The notes beneath the pieces were generated by a model, which was not told the DNA's origin, ran no database searches, and was given only the letters and a program-made list of their open reading frames with translations. A stretch of DNA of 64,000 nucleotides from Actinopolymorpha cephalotaxi (lineage in GTDB: Bacteria > Actinomycetota > Actinomycetes > Propionibacteriales > Actinopolymorphaceae): assembly GCF_013408535.1 (NCBI RefSeq), contig NZ_JACBZA010000001.1:6470850-6534849 (forward strand), read 5' to 3'. Positions within the stretch are counted from its first letter, which is position 1, and each line of letters starts with the position of its first letter. This document shows positions 18,922 through 26,675 of this stretch, one piece after another. Both the position numbers and the translations under genes were made by a program.

Positions 18922-19857
18922 ATGACCACATCGACCGACATGCGGACGGAGTTCGCCCGGACGGTCGCGGAACTCCTCGACGAGGACCCGCGTACCGCTG
19001 TCGTCCTGGCCGACATCTCCGCGGACCTTTTCACCGAGTCGGCCCACCGGCACCCCGATCGCACCCTCAACGTGGGGATCCGCGAGCCGCTGATGCTGAG
19101 CGTCGCCGGCGGGCTCTCCCTTACCGGTATGCGCCCGATCGCGCACTCCTACGCGCCGTTCCTGGTCGAGCGGTCCTTCGAACAGATCAAGCTCGACCTC
19201 GGTCACCAGGACGCCCGCGCCGTGCTGGTGAGTGTCGGCGCGTCCTATGACTGGACGCAGGGTGGGCGCACCCACCAGTCGCCCGGCGACGTGGCGGTGC
19301 TGGACAGCCTGCCGGGCTTCGCCGTGCACGTACCCGGCCACCCCGACGAGGTGCCCTCCCTGCTGCGGCACGCCGTCGCCGCCGACCGGTCGGCGTACGT
19401 CCGGCTCTCCAACCGCACCAACGCCGCACCCCGGCCGGCGGCGGTCACCGAGGCCGGGCGGATCGACGTCGTACGCCGGGGAGGCGGGGCGCTGGTCCTC
19501 GCCGTCGGCCCGATGCTCGACCCGGTCCTGGCCGCCACGGCGGGCCTCGACGTGACGGTCGGTTACGCCGCGACGGTGCGCCCGCTCGACCTGGCGGCGG
19601 TCCGCGACCTGGCCGGGACCGGCACTCCCGGGGATGCGGCGGACGTCGTTCTGGTCGAGCCGTACCTCGCGGGCACGTCCTCGCGGCTCGTCGACGAGGC
19701 GCTGGCCGACCGCCCGCACCGCACGCTGGCGCTGGGGGTCGGGCGTACCGAGGTTCGCCGGTACGGCACGCCGGAGGAGCACGACGTCGTGCACGGGCTC
19801 GACCCGGCGGGCCTGCGCCGCTCGATCGACGGCTTCCTCAACCGGGGTGCGAGCTGA
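18922..19857 (+). CDS. Transketolase, C-terminal subunit
   Basis: A 311-residue pyrimidine-binding and C-terminal domain. It includes DPRTAVVLADISADLF, VGIREPLMLSVAGGLSLTGMRPIAHSYAPFL (with the catalytic Glu of the thiamine site in NVGIRE), and a transketolase C-terminal domain ending in GFLNRGAS. It pairs with the upstream subunit to form an active transketolase. ATG 18922 has SD GAGGGACGAG; an upstream GTG at 18907 overlaps the previous stop and is an alternative. The gene is probably cotranscribed with its partner only; a 234-base gap follows. Confidence 0.9.
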   Translation: MTTSTDMRTEFARTVAELLDEDPRTAVVLADISADLFTESAHRHPDRTLNVGIREPLMLSVAGGLSLTGMRPIAHSYAPFLVERSFEQIKLDLGHQDARAVLVSVGASYDWTQGGRTHQSPGDVAVLDSLPGFAVHVPGHPDEVPSLLRHAVAADRSAYVRLSNRTNAAPRPAAVTEAGRIDVVRRGGGALVLAVGPMLDPVLAATAGLDVTVGYAATVRPLDLAAVRDLAGTGTPGDAADVVLVEPYLAGTSSRLVDEALADRPHRTLALGVGRTEVRRYGTPEEHDVVHGLDPAGLRRSIDGFLNRGAS

Positions 19858-20091
19858 GGCACCGTCTCCTCCGCTGAATCGTCGGCCGCCTCGTCCGCTG
19901 CGTGAACGGGATGTTGCGGCACCTTCCGGACTGTGCAAACTTCTCGTCGGTCACCGGGTCGGCTATGGACAAAGACCCCAAGTTCCCGTACACATGCGGT
20001 CAGTCCGACGCAGTGCAGCGTGGAGGCGACGGAGAGTGTCCATCGGTGGCGCCCCCAGCCTCCGCCGGGCTCGTACCCATGAGGAGGCTCC

Positions 20092-21333
20092 ATGTTGTGG
20101 AGGTCATCGACGACGGGCTCGGGGCGTCCCTGGCGCCGTCCACTCGCCGTCCTCGCCGCCGCGCTCCTGGCCACGCTCGGCACGTCCGGTGCCGTCGGCG
20201 CCGCGAGTGTGGCGAACGCGGCCGGCCCGCGGCCGAGTCCGGCACCGTTGCTCGCCACGCAGCAGGAGAGCGCTGTCAAGGGCAACTACATCGTCGTCCT
20301 GAGCGACTCGGCGTCGGCGGCGAAGGTGCGTGCGGTACGCGGCCAGGCGGTCTCGGCCGGTGGCCGGGTGCACCACAGCTACGCCACTGCCCTGAAGGGG
20401 TTCGCGGCCGCGCTGCCGGAGTCCGCGCTGGCGAAGGTCCGCTCCAACCCGGACGTGAAGTACGTCGAGGCAGACCAGAGGGTGAGCATCGACGCCACCC
20501 AGTCGCCCGCGACCTGGGGACTGGACCGGATCGACCAGCGCGCCCTGCCGCTGAACAACACCTACGTCTACGACGCGACCGGTTCCGGCGTCACGGCGTA
20601 CATCATCGACACCGGAATCCGCTTCAGCCACACGCAGTTCAGCGGCCGTGCGGTGAGCGGTTACGACGCGGTCGACGGCGGTAGCGCCGACGACTGCAAC
20701 GGCCACGGCACGCACGTGTCCGGCACCGTGGGCAGCACGACCTACGGCGTGGCCAAGGCGGTTCGGCTGGTCGGCGTACGGGTGCTCGACTGCAACGGCA
20801 GCGGCACCACCTCCGGCGTCATCGCCGGCATCAACTGGGTCACCGCCAACCACGCGGCCGGTTCCCCGGCGGTGGCGAACATGAGCCTCGGCGGTGGCGC
20901 CTCCACCTCGCTGGACAACGCGGTCGCCAACTCCATCGCCGACGGCGTGACCTACTCCGTGGCCGCCGGCAACTCCAACGGCAACGCCTGCCGGACCTCA
21001 CCGGCCAGGGTCGCAGCCGCGATCACCGTGGGTGCCACCACCTCGACCGACGCCCGGGCGTCGTACTCCAACTACGGCTCGTGCCTGGACCTGTTCGCGC
21101 CGGGCTCGTCGATCACTTCGACGTGGAACACCAGTGACACCGCGACCAACACCATCAGCGGTACGTCGATGGCCACGCCGCACGTGACCGGTGCGGCGGC
21201 GCTGTACCTGCAGAGCCACCCGAGCGCCTCGCCGGCGACCGTTCGTAACGCGATGGTCGGCGCGGCCACCCAGGGCGTGGTCGGAAACCCGCGCACCGGA
21301 TCGCCGAACCTCCTGCTCTACAGCCGCTTCTAG
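20092..21333 (+). CDS. Secreted subtilisin-like serine protease (S8 family)
   Basis: A 413-residue pre-pro-protease. A Sec signal peptide (basic start, hydrophobic LAVLAAALLATLG, AxA-type cleavage) is followed by an I9 propeptide (YIVVLSDSASAAK...VKYVEADQ). The proteinase-K-like catalytic domain has D173 (YIIDTGI), H205 (NGHGTHVSG) and S359 (SGTSMATPHVTG). The oxyanion Asn sits in the AAGNSNGNAC region. Several Cys suggest extracellular disulfides. SD GAGGAGG precedes ATG 20092. It is monocistronic with its own terminator. Confidence 0.95.
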   Translation: MLWRSSTTGSGRPWRRPLAVLAAALLATLGTSGAVGAASVANAAGPRPSPAPLLATQQESAVKGNYIVVLSDSASAAKVRAVRGQAVSAGGRVHHSYATALKGFAAALPESALAKVRSNPDVKYVEADQRVSIDATQSPATWGLDRIDQRALPLNNTYVYDATGSGVTAYIIDTGIRFSHTQFSGRAVSGYDAVDGGSADDCNGHGTHVSGTVGSTTYGVAKAVRLVGVRVLDCNGSGTTSGVIAGINWVTANHAAGSPAVANMSLGGGASTSLDNAVANSIADGVTYSVAAGNSNGNACRTSPARVAAAITVGATTSTDARASYSNYGSCLDLFAPGSSITSTWNTSDTATNTISGTSMATPHVTGAAALYLQSHPSASPATVRNAMVGAATQGVVGNPRTGSPNLLLYSRF

Positions 21334-21365
21334 CGCGCAGGGAGTACGCAGGACGGGGTCGAGAG

Positions 21366-21408
21366 AGCGCCCGGGACGGTCACCTGGCCGATCTGTCCCG
21401 GGCGCTTT
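21366..21408 (+). terminator. Intrinsic-type terminator of the protease gene
   Basis: A perfect 12-bp stem AGCGCCCGGGAC / GTCCCGGGCGCT with an intervening loop of 17 bases, followed by TTT, 33 bases after the protease stop. Confidence 0.8.
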
Positions 21409-21423
21409 CGGCTGTCGTACCGG

Positions 21424-21494
21424 CGGAAAGCGGCAAGCTGGGGAGACTTACGGGGCCTATGACACCCGTAAGTCTCCCCAGCTCCGACTTTCCG
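21424..21494. repeat. Long hairpin with 19-bp perfect arms
   Basis: The arms AGCTGGGGAGACTTACGGG (21436-21454) and its exact reverse complement (21465-21483) flank a 10-base loop. Outside an internal loop, CGGAAAG (21424-21430) pairs with CTTTCCG (21488-21494), giving a 26-bp two-part stem. It is far stronger than needed for termination and has no T tract. Confidence 0.85.
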
Positions 21495-21505
21495 TCACTG
21501 GCTAG

Positions 21506-21525
21506 CCGCCAAGCCGCTTTGGCGG
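21506..21525. repeat. 7-bp inverted repeat
   Basis: CCGCCAA and TTGGCGG flank six bases, directly downstream of the long hairpin; part of the same structured stretch. Confidence 0.6.
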
Positions 21526-21595
21526 TGGAGTGTGAAACCTCCGGGTGGCCAGGGCCCCCGTCTCGCTTCACGCTTCCGGTTCGCCCCTGCTCTCC

Positions 21596-21627
21596 CATGG
21601 GAACCGTGAAACCTCACGGTGCCCATG
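21596..21627 (-). terminator. Hairpin downstream of the HIT remnant
   Basis: CATGGGAACCGTGA and TCACGGTGCCCATG form a 14-bp stem with one A/G mismatch and an AACC loop. It lies about 110 bases beyond the stop of the minus-strand HIT remnant and could terminate that transcript. Confidence 0.6.
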
Positions 21628-21736
21628 CCCTCCGCCCCTCTTCACACTTCCAACACCAGTGCGCGGCGTCCTGGGTCAGGCGGACAGGGGGTCAGGCGGA
21701 CGGGGAGGTCGGGCGGAGGGGATGTCGGGGCCGTGG

Positions 21737-21996
21737 TCAGGCGGAGGGGGCCGTCAGGGCGGCGGCGAGACCGTCGTACACCGGCCCGGCGACCTGGTGC
21801 GCGGACCTGTCCGCCGGCCAGAACGTCGCCTGGTCGTCGGACCAGCAGGGTACGACGTGGAAATGCAGGTGCGGGACGCTCTGACCCGTCTCCGGCCCGC
21901 TGGCGTTCAGGACGACGACCCCGCCGCGTCGGCTTCCCTGGCGACCCATCGAGCTTCGCCGGTGGCCAGGAGCTCGCAGAACACGCAGTCGGTCAC
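21737..21996 (-). pseudogene. HIT-family hydrolase remnant with internal deletion and frameshift
   Basis: The first frame, from GTG 21996, reads VTDCVFCELLATGEARWVAREADAA, the usual N-terminus of an actinobacterial HIT protein. It then stops after GSSS at 21907. Another frame resumes at about 21928 with VVVLNASGPETGQSVPHLHFHVVP (shown in part), containing the HxHxH catalytic triad, and runs to 21737. The ~60 residues that normally join these parts are missing, and the halves are in different frames. The gene overlapped the diguanylate cyclase stop by 4 bases (GTGA), so it was once coupled to it. A sequencing error could explain the frameshift, but not the missing middle. Confidence 0.75.
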
Positions 21997-23684
21997 GACG
22001 AGGATGCTGTCAGGCGTCCGGGATCGGTGGGCTGGTCGGGTGGCAGGCCCGGCAGCGCATGGCGTCCTGGCCGGCTGTGCCTTCCGGGCGGCAGCGCCGA
22101 GCCTCCGGAGGACAACGGCGAGCCTCCGTTCGACAACGGCGAGCCTCCGTTCGACAACGCCGAGCCTCCGGTCGACAACGCCGAGCCTCCGGTCGACAAC
22201 GCCGAGCCTCCGGTCGACAGCGCCGGGCCGGCCTGCGGGAGGACCGAGCTCGCCTGCGGGCGCAGCGTGCCGGCCACCGGCTCGATCCCGGGGCCGTCCA
22301 CCGGGCCCACCAGGGAGCTCGTCGGCGGAAGGACCTCCTCGGCCGGTGGCAGTCCTCGGGAGACGCGATCCCGTCCGGCGGTCTTGGCCGCGTACAACCC
22401 TCTGTCGGCGAACTCCAGCAACTGGTCGAGGGTCGTCCCGTCCACGGGATACACCGCGACCCCCACCGAGACGGTGAGCCGGACCCAGTCGGCGTCGGCG
22501 GGCGTCGCTGCAACCGGCTCCGTATCCCCGGATCCGCCGAGGTCGCCGAGGTGGCCGGACCCGCCGAGGTCGCCCGAGCCGCCGAGGCTGTCGCGTGCCC
22601 GCACGGGCAGCCGGGCGTCGGAGATCGCCGACCGCAGCCGGTGGGCCGCGCCGACGGCATGGCGTACGTCCACGTCGGGCATGCCGATGACGAACTCCTC
22701 GCCACCGAACCGGCCGGCGACGTCGGCGGACCTGATCACGGCCCGGATCCGGTCGGCGACCTCGCGCAGGACGTGGTCGCCCGCGAGGTGGCCGTGGTGG
22801 TCGTTGATGAGCTTGAAGTGGTCGATGTCGGCGAGCAGGATCGCGAACCTGCCGTCCCGGCGACGGGCCCGCTCGAGGAGGTCCTCGACCTCCTGCCGCC
22901 AGCGGGGGAAGTTCGTCAACTCGGTCTTGCCGTCGGTGGACGCCTCCGACTCCAGCTGCCCGAGCAGCAGGGCGCGCTGGCCGGCGAGGGTGATCGGTAC
23001 GCCGAGGATGCCGGCCCACGGCGTCACCATCGAGGCCGCCGCGACCAGGCATCCCAGCCCGGCTGCCACCGCGTCGACGGTGAGGCCGGCCCGGTCTCCG
23101 AACATCTCGCTGGGGGTGCTGGCCGGGTCGAGCAGGCGGATGACCACCGCGCACAGAACGGCGTCGACGGCGACGAAGACCACCGCGGCGGCGACCATCG
23201 CGAGGATCGGCACCTGCCGCGGTGACCATCCGCCGGCGGCCAGGGCGCCGTCGACCGTGACGTACGTCGAGTGCGCGAACGCCGCGGCCAGCATCGCCAC
23301 GGCGGTGGAGAACACCCAGCGGTGCGGGATGCACCGGCTCGCGCGTACCCGCCACCACAGCCGCAGCGCGACGACGCACACGAGCGCGGTGGCCGACGGC
23401 AGCGCGATCGCGGCGGCGATCATCCACACCGGCTGCAGGTCCTTGTGCAGTGCACCGCCCCGGCGGCGCCGGCGTTCGACCCGGCGGGCGCCCTCGACAC
23501 TGACCACACCGCAGACGCACAGGACCACCGCGGTGGTGGTGCCGCCGAACGCGGCGCGGTCACTCAGCAGACCGGCGGCACAGGTGAGCGCGGTGAGCTC
23601 GACCAGCAGAAGGAACACCATGGCCGGAGCGGGGAGCGCCCACAGCCCCCAGCTTCGTACGTGGCGTGCGGTTCGATCTGCCAT
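21993..23684 (-). CDS. Membrane-bound diguanylate cyclase (GGDEF)
   Basis: A 563-residue protein. The N-terminal ~250 residues carry about six to seven transmembrane helices. A GGDEF domain follows with LADIDHFKLINDHHGHLAGDHVL, the active-site RFGGEEF and SVGVAVYP. It should make c-di-GMP at the membrane. Two oddities are a Gly-Ser-Asp-Leu-rich insertion (LGGSGDLGGSGHLGDLGG) inside the domain and a ~110-residue C-terminal tail with six 7-residue repeats (LSTGGSA-like). No EAL domain is present. No SD is visible; a TACGGT -10-like box lies 6 bases upstream of ATG 23684, suggesting a leaderless transcript. Confidence 0.9.
   Translation of the reverse strand: MADRTARHVRSWGLWALPAPAMVFLLLVELTALTCAAGLLSDRAAFGGTTTAVVLCVCGVVSVEGARRVERRRRRGGALHKDLQPVWMIAAAIALPSATALVCVVALRLWWRVRASRCIPHRWVFSTAVAMLAAAFAHSTYVTVDGALAAGGWSPRQVPILAMVAAAVVFVAVDAVLCAVVIRLLDPASTPSEMFGDRAGLTVDAVAAGLGCLVAAASMVTPWAGILGVPITLAGQRALLLGQLESEASTDGKTELTNFPRWRQEVEDLLERARRRDGRFAILLADIDHFKLINDHHGHLAGDHVLREVADRIRAVIRSADVAGRFGGEEFVIGMPDVDVRHAVGAAHRLRSAISDARLPVRARDSLGGSGDLGGSGHLGDLGGSGDTEPVAATPADADWVRLTVSVGVAVYPVDGTTLDQLLEFADRGLYAAKTAGRDRVSRGLPPAEEVLPPTSSLVGPVDGPGIEPVAGTLRPQASSVLPQAGPALSTGGSALSTGGSALSTGGSALSNGGSPLSNGGSPLSSGGSALPPGRHSRPGRHALPGLPPDQPTDPGRLTASSS
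22096..22221. repeat. Six tandem 21-bp repeats in the cyclase tail
   Basis: Six exact-length 21-bp units (22096, 22117, 22138, 22159, 22180, 22201), of the form GCCGAGCCTCCGGTCGACAAC with few substitutions, encode the Leu-Ser-Thr/Asn-Gly-Gly-Ser-Ala/Pro heptads of the diguanylate cyclase C-terminus. The length is in frame, so copy-number change would not break the gene. Confidence 0.9.
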
Positions 23685-23690
23685 TGCGTA

Positions 23691-23696
23691 ACCGTA
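23691..23696 (-). promoter_or_regulatory. Candidate -10 box of the diguanylate cyclase
   Basis: TACGGT on the minus strand, 6 bases before ATG 23684, matches the TAnnnT pattern of actinobacterial leaderless promoters. There is no SD between it and the start. Confidence 0.4.
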
Positions 23697-23792
23697 AGAT
23701 CTCTCTGGGTTCTTTGCCAGACGGAGATACGGCGTAAATACGTCGATGTCAACACCGCTGGACGCGATGCGGTGACGATGTCAGAAAGCGGC

Positions 23793-23824
23793 CTCCCGGG
23801 CGTCAGGCCGCGCCCGCCCGGGAG
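23793..23824 (-). terminator. Terminator-like hairpin
   Basis: CTCCCGGGC and GCCCGGGAG form a perfect 9-bp stem 31 bases after the stop of the 110-residue gene, separating it from the divergently placed promoter of the diguanylate cyclase. Confidence 0.6.
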
Positions 23825-23854
23825 ACCGCCGCTCAGGTGCGCACGACCCGCGCT

Positions 23855-24187
23855 TCAGCCGGCGACGTTCACCAGCTTCTCGAACAGGAACTCGTGCTTG
23901 AGGAACGACACGTCGTACTCGTGGCCGGGATAGGGCGGGATGAGCTGCGAGGCCTGGATCAGCCGCCAGCCGTCCCGCAGCGCGGCGACACCGGTGTCGT
24001 ACGGCGGTTCGTCGCTGTCGCCGGTGGTCGGCGAGGTCTGGCCGGTCCCGTCGTAGTTGGCCCAGCCGACGACGCTGCTGTCCAGCGCGGACGTGGCGAG
24101 GTAGAGGACGAGAACCCGCTGGCGCAGGACCTGCTCACCGGCGCCGTCCGGTCCGGCGGAGAAAAGTTGTTCGGTCGTGGTGCTCAT
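23855..24187 (-). CDS. Uncharacterised small protein coupled to a phytanoyl-CoA dioxygenase-like gene
   Basis: 110 residues, soluble, no signal peptide or membrane segment. Notable segments are LRQRVLVLYLATSALDSSVVGWANY, TTGDSDEPPYDTGVAALRDGWRL (quoted in part) and a conserved-looking C-terminus, PGHEYDVSFLKHEFLFEKL. Codon usage is normal for the window. It lies 45 bases downstream of the dioxygenase on the same strand and is followed by a terminator, so the two form an operon under the divergent AraC regulator. I do not assign a function; a helper or partner of the dioxygenase is possible. Confidence 0.8.
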   Translation of the reverse strand: MSTTTEQLFSAGPDGAGEQVLRQRVLVLYLATSALDSSVVGWANYDGTGQTSPTTGDSDEPPYDTGVAALRDGWRLIQASQLIPPYPGHEYDVSFLKHEFLFEKLVNVAG

Positions 24188-24232
24188 GTATCAGTGACTC
24201 CAGGATGAGTTGTGGACGGGGTGTGAACGCCC

Positions 24233-25069
24233 TCAGCGCCCGGCGGTGGCGACGACCCGCTGCGGGCGGTTGCTCACCCTGGTCGACCAGTAGTCGATGT
24301 CGAAGGTGTCGTCGCCGGTGAGGGCCCGCCACATCTGCACCCGGTTGTAGATCTCCAGCCGGCCGGTCGCGTGCTCGTACCACGGGAAACGGCTGCGCAG
24401 CTTCTCGCTCACCTCGGGCTTGTCGATGTCGTCGGTGTTCCACAGCCGCAGCTGGCGCACCGTCGGGTTGAACCGGATCTTGAACATGAAGCGCTCGATG
24501 TCGCTGTCGTTGCGCCGGCCGCCGTGCCAGATGCCGTGGTGGACGAGGACGACGGTGCCGGCCGGGCAGGTGAGCCGGGTCTGGCCGCGGAGGTTCTGGT
24601 AGCGGCCGGTGTCGCTCTCGTTCGTACGGCGCAGGTGGCTGCCCGGCACGCTGAGCGTTCCGCCCATCTCCAGGGTGACGTCCTGCGGGTAGTACATGAG
24701 CTGTACGTCGAACGCGTCCAGGCGTACGTCGATGATCGCGTCGCCGTGCAGTGGCTGCGCCTGGCCGTCGTTGGGCCTGCGGAGGTGCACGGCGTGGTGG
24801 TCGATCGTCGGGCCGGGGCCGACCAGGCTGTGAAGGGCGCCCGCGATCCGGGGGACCTCGACCAGGCGGCGCGCGAACGAGCCCTCGGGAAAGGAGTCCT
24901 CGACGGAGGTGCCGTACGGGACCGGCGGGATGCCCTCACGGAAGACGTCGATCGCCTGGGCGTTCAACTCCTCGGGGACGACCGCCTCCATGATGAGGGA
25001 GCCGTGCGAGACGAAGTGCGCCATCTGCACCGAGGTGAGCAGGTGGTCGCGAGCAGGTTGGAAGGTCAT
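24233..25069 (-). CDS. Phytanoyl-CoA dioxygenase (PhyH) family Fe(II)/2-oxoglutarate oxygenase
   Basis: A 278-residue double-stranded beta-helix oxygenase. The iron ligands are visible as HxD in LHGDAIID and the distal His in HHGIWHGGRRND. The 2-oxoglutarate region follows with conserved Arg residues, and LEMGGTLSVPGSHLRR is typical of PhyH proteins. ATG 25069 is chosen for its SD GGAGAGG; a GTG 27 codons upstream is weaker. It lies divergent from an AraC regulator and upstream of an unknown 110-residue protein. Hydroxylation of a small metabolite is likely; the substrate is not deducible. Confidence 0.88.
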   Translation of the reverse strand: MTFQPARDHLLTSVQMAHFVSHGSLIMEAVVPEELNAQAIDVFREGIPPVPYGTSVEDSFPEGSFARRLVEVPRIAGALHSLVGPGPTIDHHAVHLRRPNDGQAQPLHGDAIIDVRLDAFDVQLMYYPQDVTLEMGGTLSVPGSHLRRTNESDTGRYQNLRGQTRLTCPAGTVVLVHHGIWHGGRRNDSDIERFMFKIRFNPTVRQLRLWNTDDIDKPEVSEKLRSRFPWYEHATGRLEIYNRVQMWRALTGDDTFDIDYWSTRVSNRPQRVVATAGR

Positions 25070-25169
25070 GTCCTCTCCGAGGGCCGGGGCGAGTGCCGGT
25101 GGGTGCGCGGCGACGGGTGGAACGCTGCCGTCGGACGTGCTGGTTGGCACCCGTCCACGCTAGGCCGCG

Positions 25170-25209
25170 ATCACCTTTCCTGGCGTGGGTTCCAATCACC
25201 ATTACTGGT
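25170..25209 (+). promoter_or_regulatory. Two 15-bp direct repeats, candidate AraC-regulator sites
   Basis: ATCACCTTTCCTGGC (25170-25184) and ATCACCATTACTGGT (25195-25209) match at 12 of 15 positions with a 25-bp period. They lie in the divergent promoter between the dioxygenase and the AraC-type regulator, as expected for tandem AraC half-sites. Confidence 0.6.
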
Positions 25210-25220
25210 AGTTTTTCACC

Positions 25221-26042
25221 GTGGCGGAGAACGCTGTCCCAACGCCGCCCGCGCTGGCCGACGCCGGACAGGCCGGGCCCGGGCAGATAGCGGTCCGGAT
25301 CGAGGAGCCGCCGCGGGTGATGAGCATGGGCGTCGGCGTGCACGGCACGGTCCGCCGCCGCGACGTCTTCCGGCTGCCGGACATGTGGCAGTTCCACCTC
25401 TACCGCTACGCGGCCGACCTGGTGGTGGACGGTTCGGCGTACGCGATCCGGCCGGGCCGGGTGAGCCTGATCCCGCCCGGGGTGCAGGTGCAGTACATCT
25501 ACCGCGGGCGTTCGGAGCACCTGTACGCCCACCTGCGCCTGCCGACCACCGGCCCGGCGCGGGTCGTACCGCTGATCCAGGATGCCGGTGCGGACGCACC
25601 GCAGCTGACCGAACTCCTCTCCCGCGCGGTCGCGGCGTGGCCGGACGCACCGGCCCGGGCGACCGCGCAGGTGTGGGCCGCCCTGTGGAACGTCGTGCAG
25701 CTCGGCGCCGCGGCCGACGGTGGGCCGCACGCCGCGGTGGGCCGGGCGTTCGCCTACATCGCTGCCAACCTGGCCAGCCCGATCACCGTTCCCGACGTCG
25801 CCCGGGCGGCCGGCATCTCCCACAACCACCTGACCCGGCTGTTCCGCGCGGAAACCGGCGACACCGTGGTCGCGCACATCCGCAGGCGCCGGCTGGAACG
25901 CGCCCGCCACCTGCTGCGGGAGTCCACGTTGTCCATCCCGACCATCGCGGCCTCGGTCGGGATCGGCGACCTGCAGGCGTTCAACAAGGCCTGCCGCCGG
26001 GAGCTCGGCGCCTCACCGCGGGCGGTTCGGGCCGGCCACTGA
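25221..26042 (+). CDS. AraC-family transcriptional regulator
   Basis: A 273-residue regulator. The N-terminal cupin-like ligand domain spans ~35-130, including WQFHLYRYAADLVVDGSAY and VSLIPPGVQVQYIYRG. The C-terminal pair of HTH motifs spans ~170-270 (VPDVARAAGISHNHLTRLFR and IPTIAASVGIGDLQAFNKAC). GTG 25221 starts 12 bases after the direct-repeat operator. It is divergent from the dioxygenase operon and likely controls it, probably as a sugar- or metabolite-responsive activator. Its 3' end overlaps the convergent membrane gene by 30 bases. Confidence 0.9.
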   Translation: MAENAVPTPPALADAGQAGPGQIAVRIEEPPRVMSMGVGVHGTVRRRDVFRLPDMWQFHLYRYAADLVVDGSAYAIRPGRVSLIPPGVQVQYIYRGRSEHLYAHLRLPTTGPARVVPLIQDAGADAPQLTELLSRAVAAWPDAPARATAQVWAALWNVVQLGAAADGGPHAAVGRAFAYIAANLASPITVPDVARAAGISHNHLTRLFRAETGDTVVAHIRRRRLERARHLLRESTLSIPTIAASVGIGDLQAFNKACRRELGASPRAVRAGH

Positions 26043-26675
26043 TCCGGCCGCCGATCCCGGCGCCGATCCGGGCATCGAGGTGAGTTCGAGGCCGAGGCGG
26101 TGCAGCTCGACCGAGGCGAGCCGGCGCAGGGACTCGGGGTCGCCGCGCCGCCAGGCGTCGCCCAGCCCGGGTGCGGCCGCGACCAGGGGGCGGTACCTCC
26201 GGTTGACCAGGGCGCGCAGTGCCAGCGCCGAGACCCCGCCGGGAGTGCTTGCCATCCGGCTGGCCGAGGTCGCCCGCACGATCCACCGGACGCGGAACGC
26301 CAGCCGGACCAGCAGCAGCCCGAACAGCACGACGCCCAGCACGACGGCGGTTCCCACCGCGAGCTGGTGCACGAAGTCCTGGACGGTACGCCCGGTGTCG
26401 GCGATCGAGGATCCGGTGCCGGCCATCGTCTCGAACGGCGTCCGCAGCGCGTCCCCGACGACCGGCGTCCCGGACACCTCCCGGCTCGCCTCGGTCATCT
26501 TGTCCTGGATGCCGGTGCCGGCCGTCTCCAGCCGCTGCCCCGGGGTGGCGTACCCGCTCATCTGGTCGTACCCGGCGACGATCACGCGTACGGACAGATA
26601 GATCCAGACGAGGCTGAGCACGTCCGCCAGCATCTGTGCGGCCCGTCGCCCGGGCAGGTCGGCGTAGAACTTCAT
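26013..26675 (-). CDS. Uncharacterised two-helix membrane protein
   Basis: 220 residues with one hydrophobic segment near residues 14-34 (MLADVLSLVWIYLSVRVIVAG), an extracytoplasmic stretch of ~75 residues with predicted amphipathic helices, and a second helix (AVVLGVVLFGLLLVRLAF). A basic cytoplasmic tail follows, ending in Ala/Gly/Ser/Pro. ATG 26675 overlaps the stop of the upstream peptidase-like gene (ATGA) and has SD AGGAGG, so the two are coupled. I do not recognise a named family. It may anchor or assist the partner protein. Confidence 0.8.
   Translation of the reverse strand: MKFYADLPGRRAAQMLADVLSLVWIYLSVRVIVAGYDQMSGYATPGQRLETAGTGIQDKMTEASREVSGTPVVGDALRTPFETMAGTGSSIADTGRTVQDFVHQLAVGTAVVLGVVLFGLLLVRLAFRVRWIVRATSASRMASTPGGVSALALRALVNRRYRPLVAAAPGLGDAWRRGDPESLRRLASVELHRLGLELTSMPGSAPGSAAGSVAGPNRPR

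Larger units (their letters stand above)
21334..21736. other. Gene-free stretch packed with hairpins
   Basis: About 400 bases between the protease and the broken HIT gene contain no credible coding sequence. They hold at least four strong inverted repeats, listed individually. The short repeated motifs GTGAAAC and CTTCAC recur around 21531, 21575, 21607 and 21650, suggesting a repeat-derived or structured region. Confidence 0.6.

Noticed and set aside
22096-22221. The six 21-bp repeats as a CRISPR-like array
   Set aside because: The units are contiguous without spacers and are coding repeats of the diguanylate cyclase tail.
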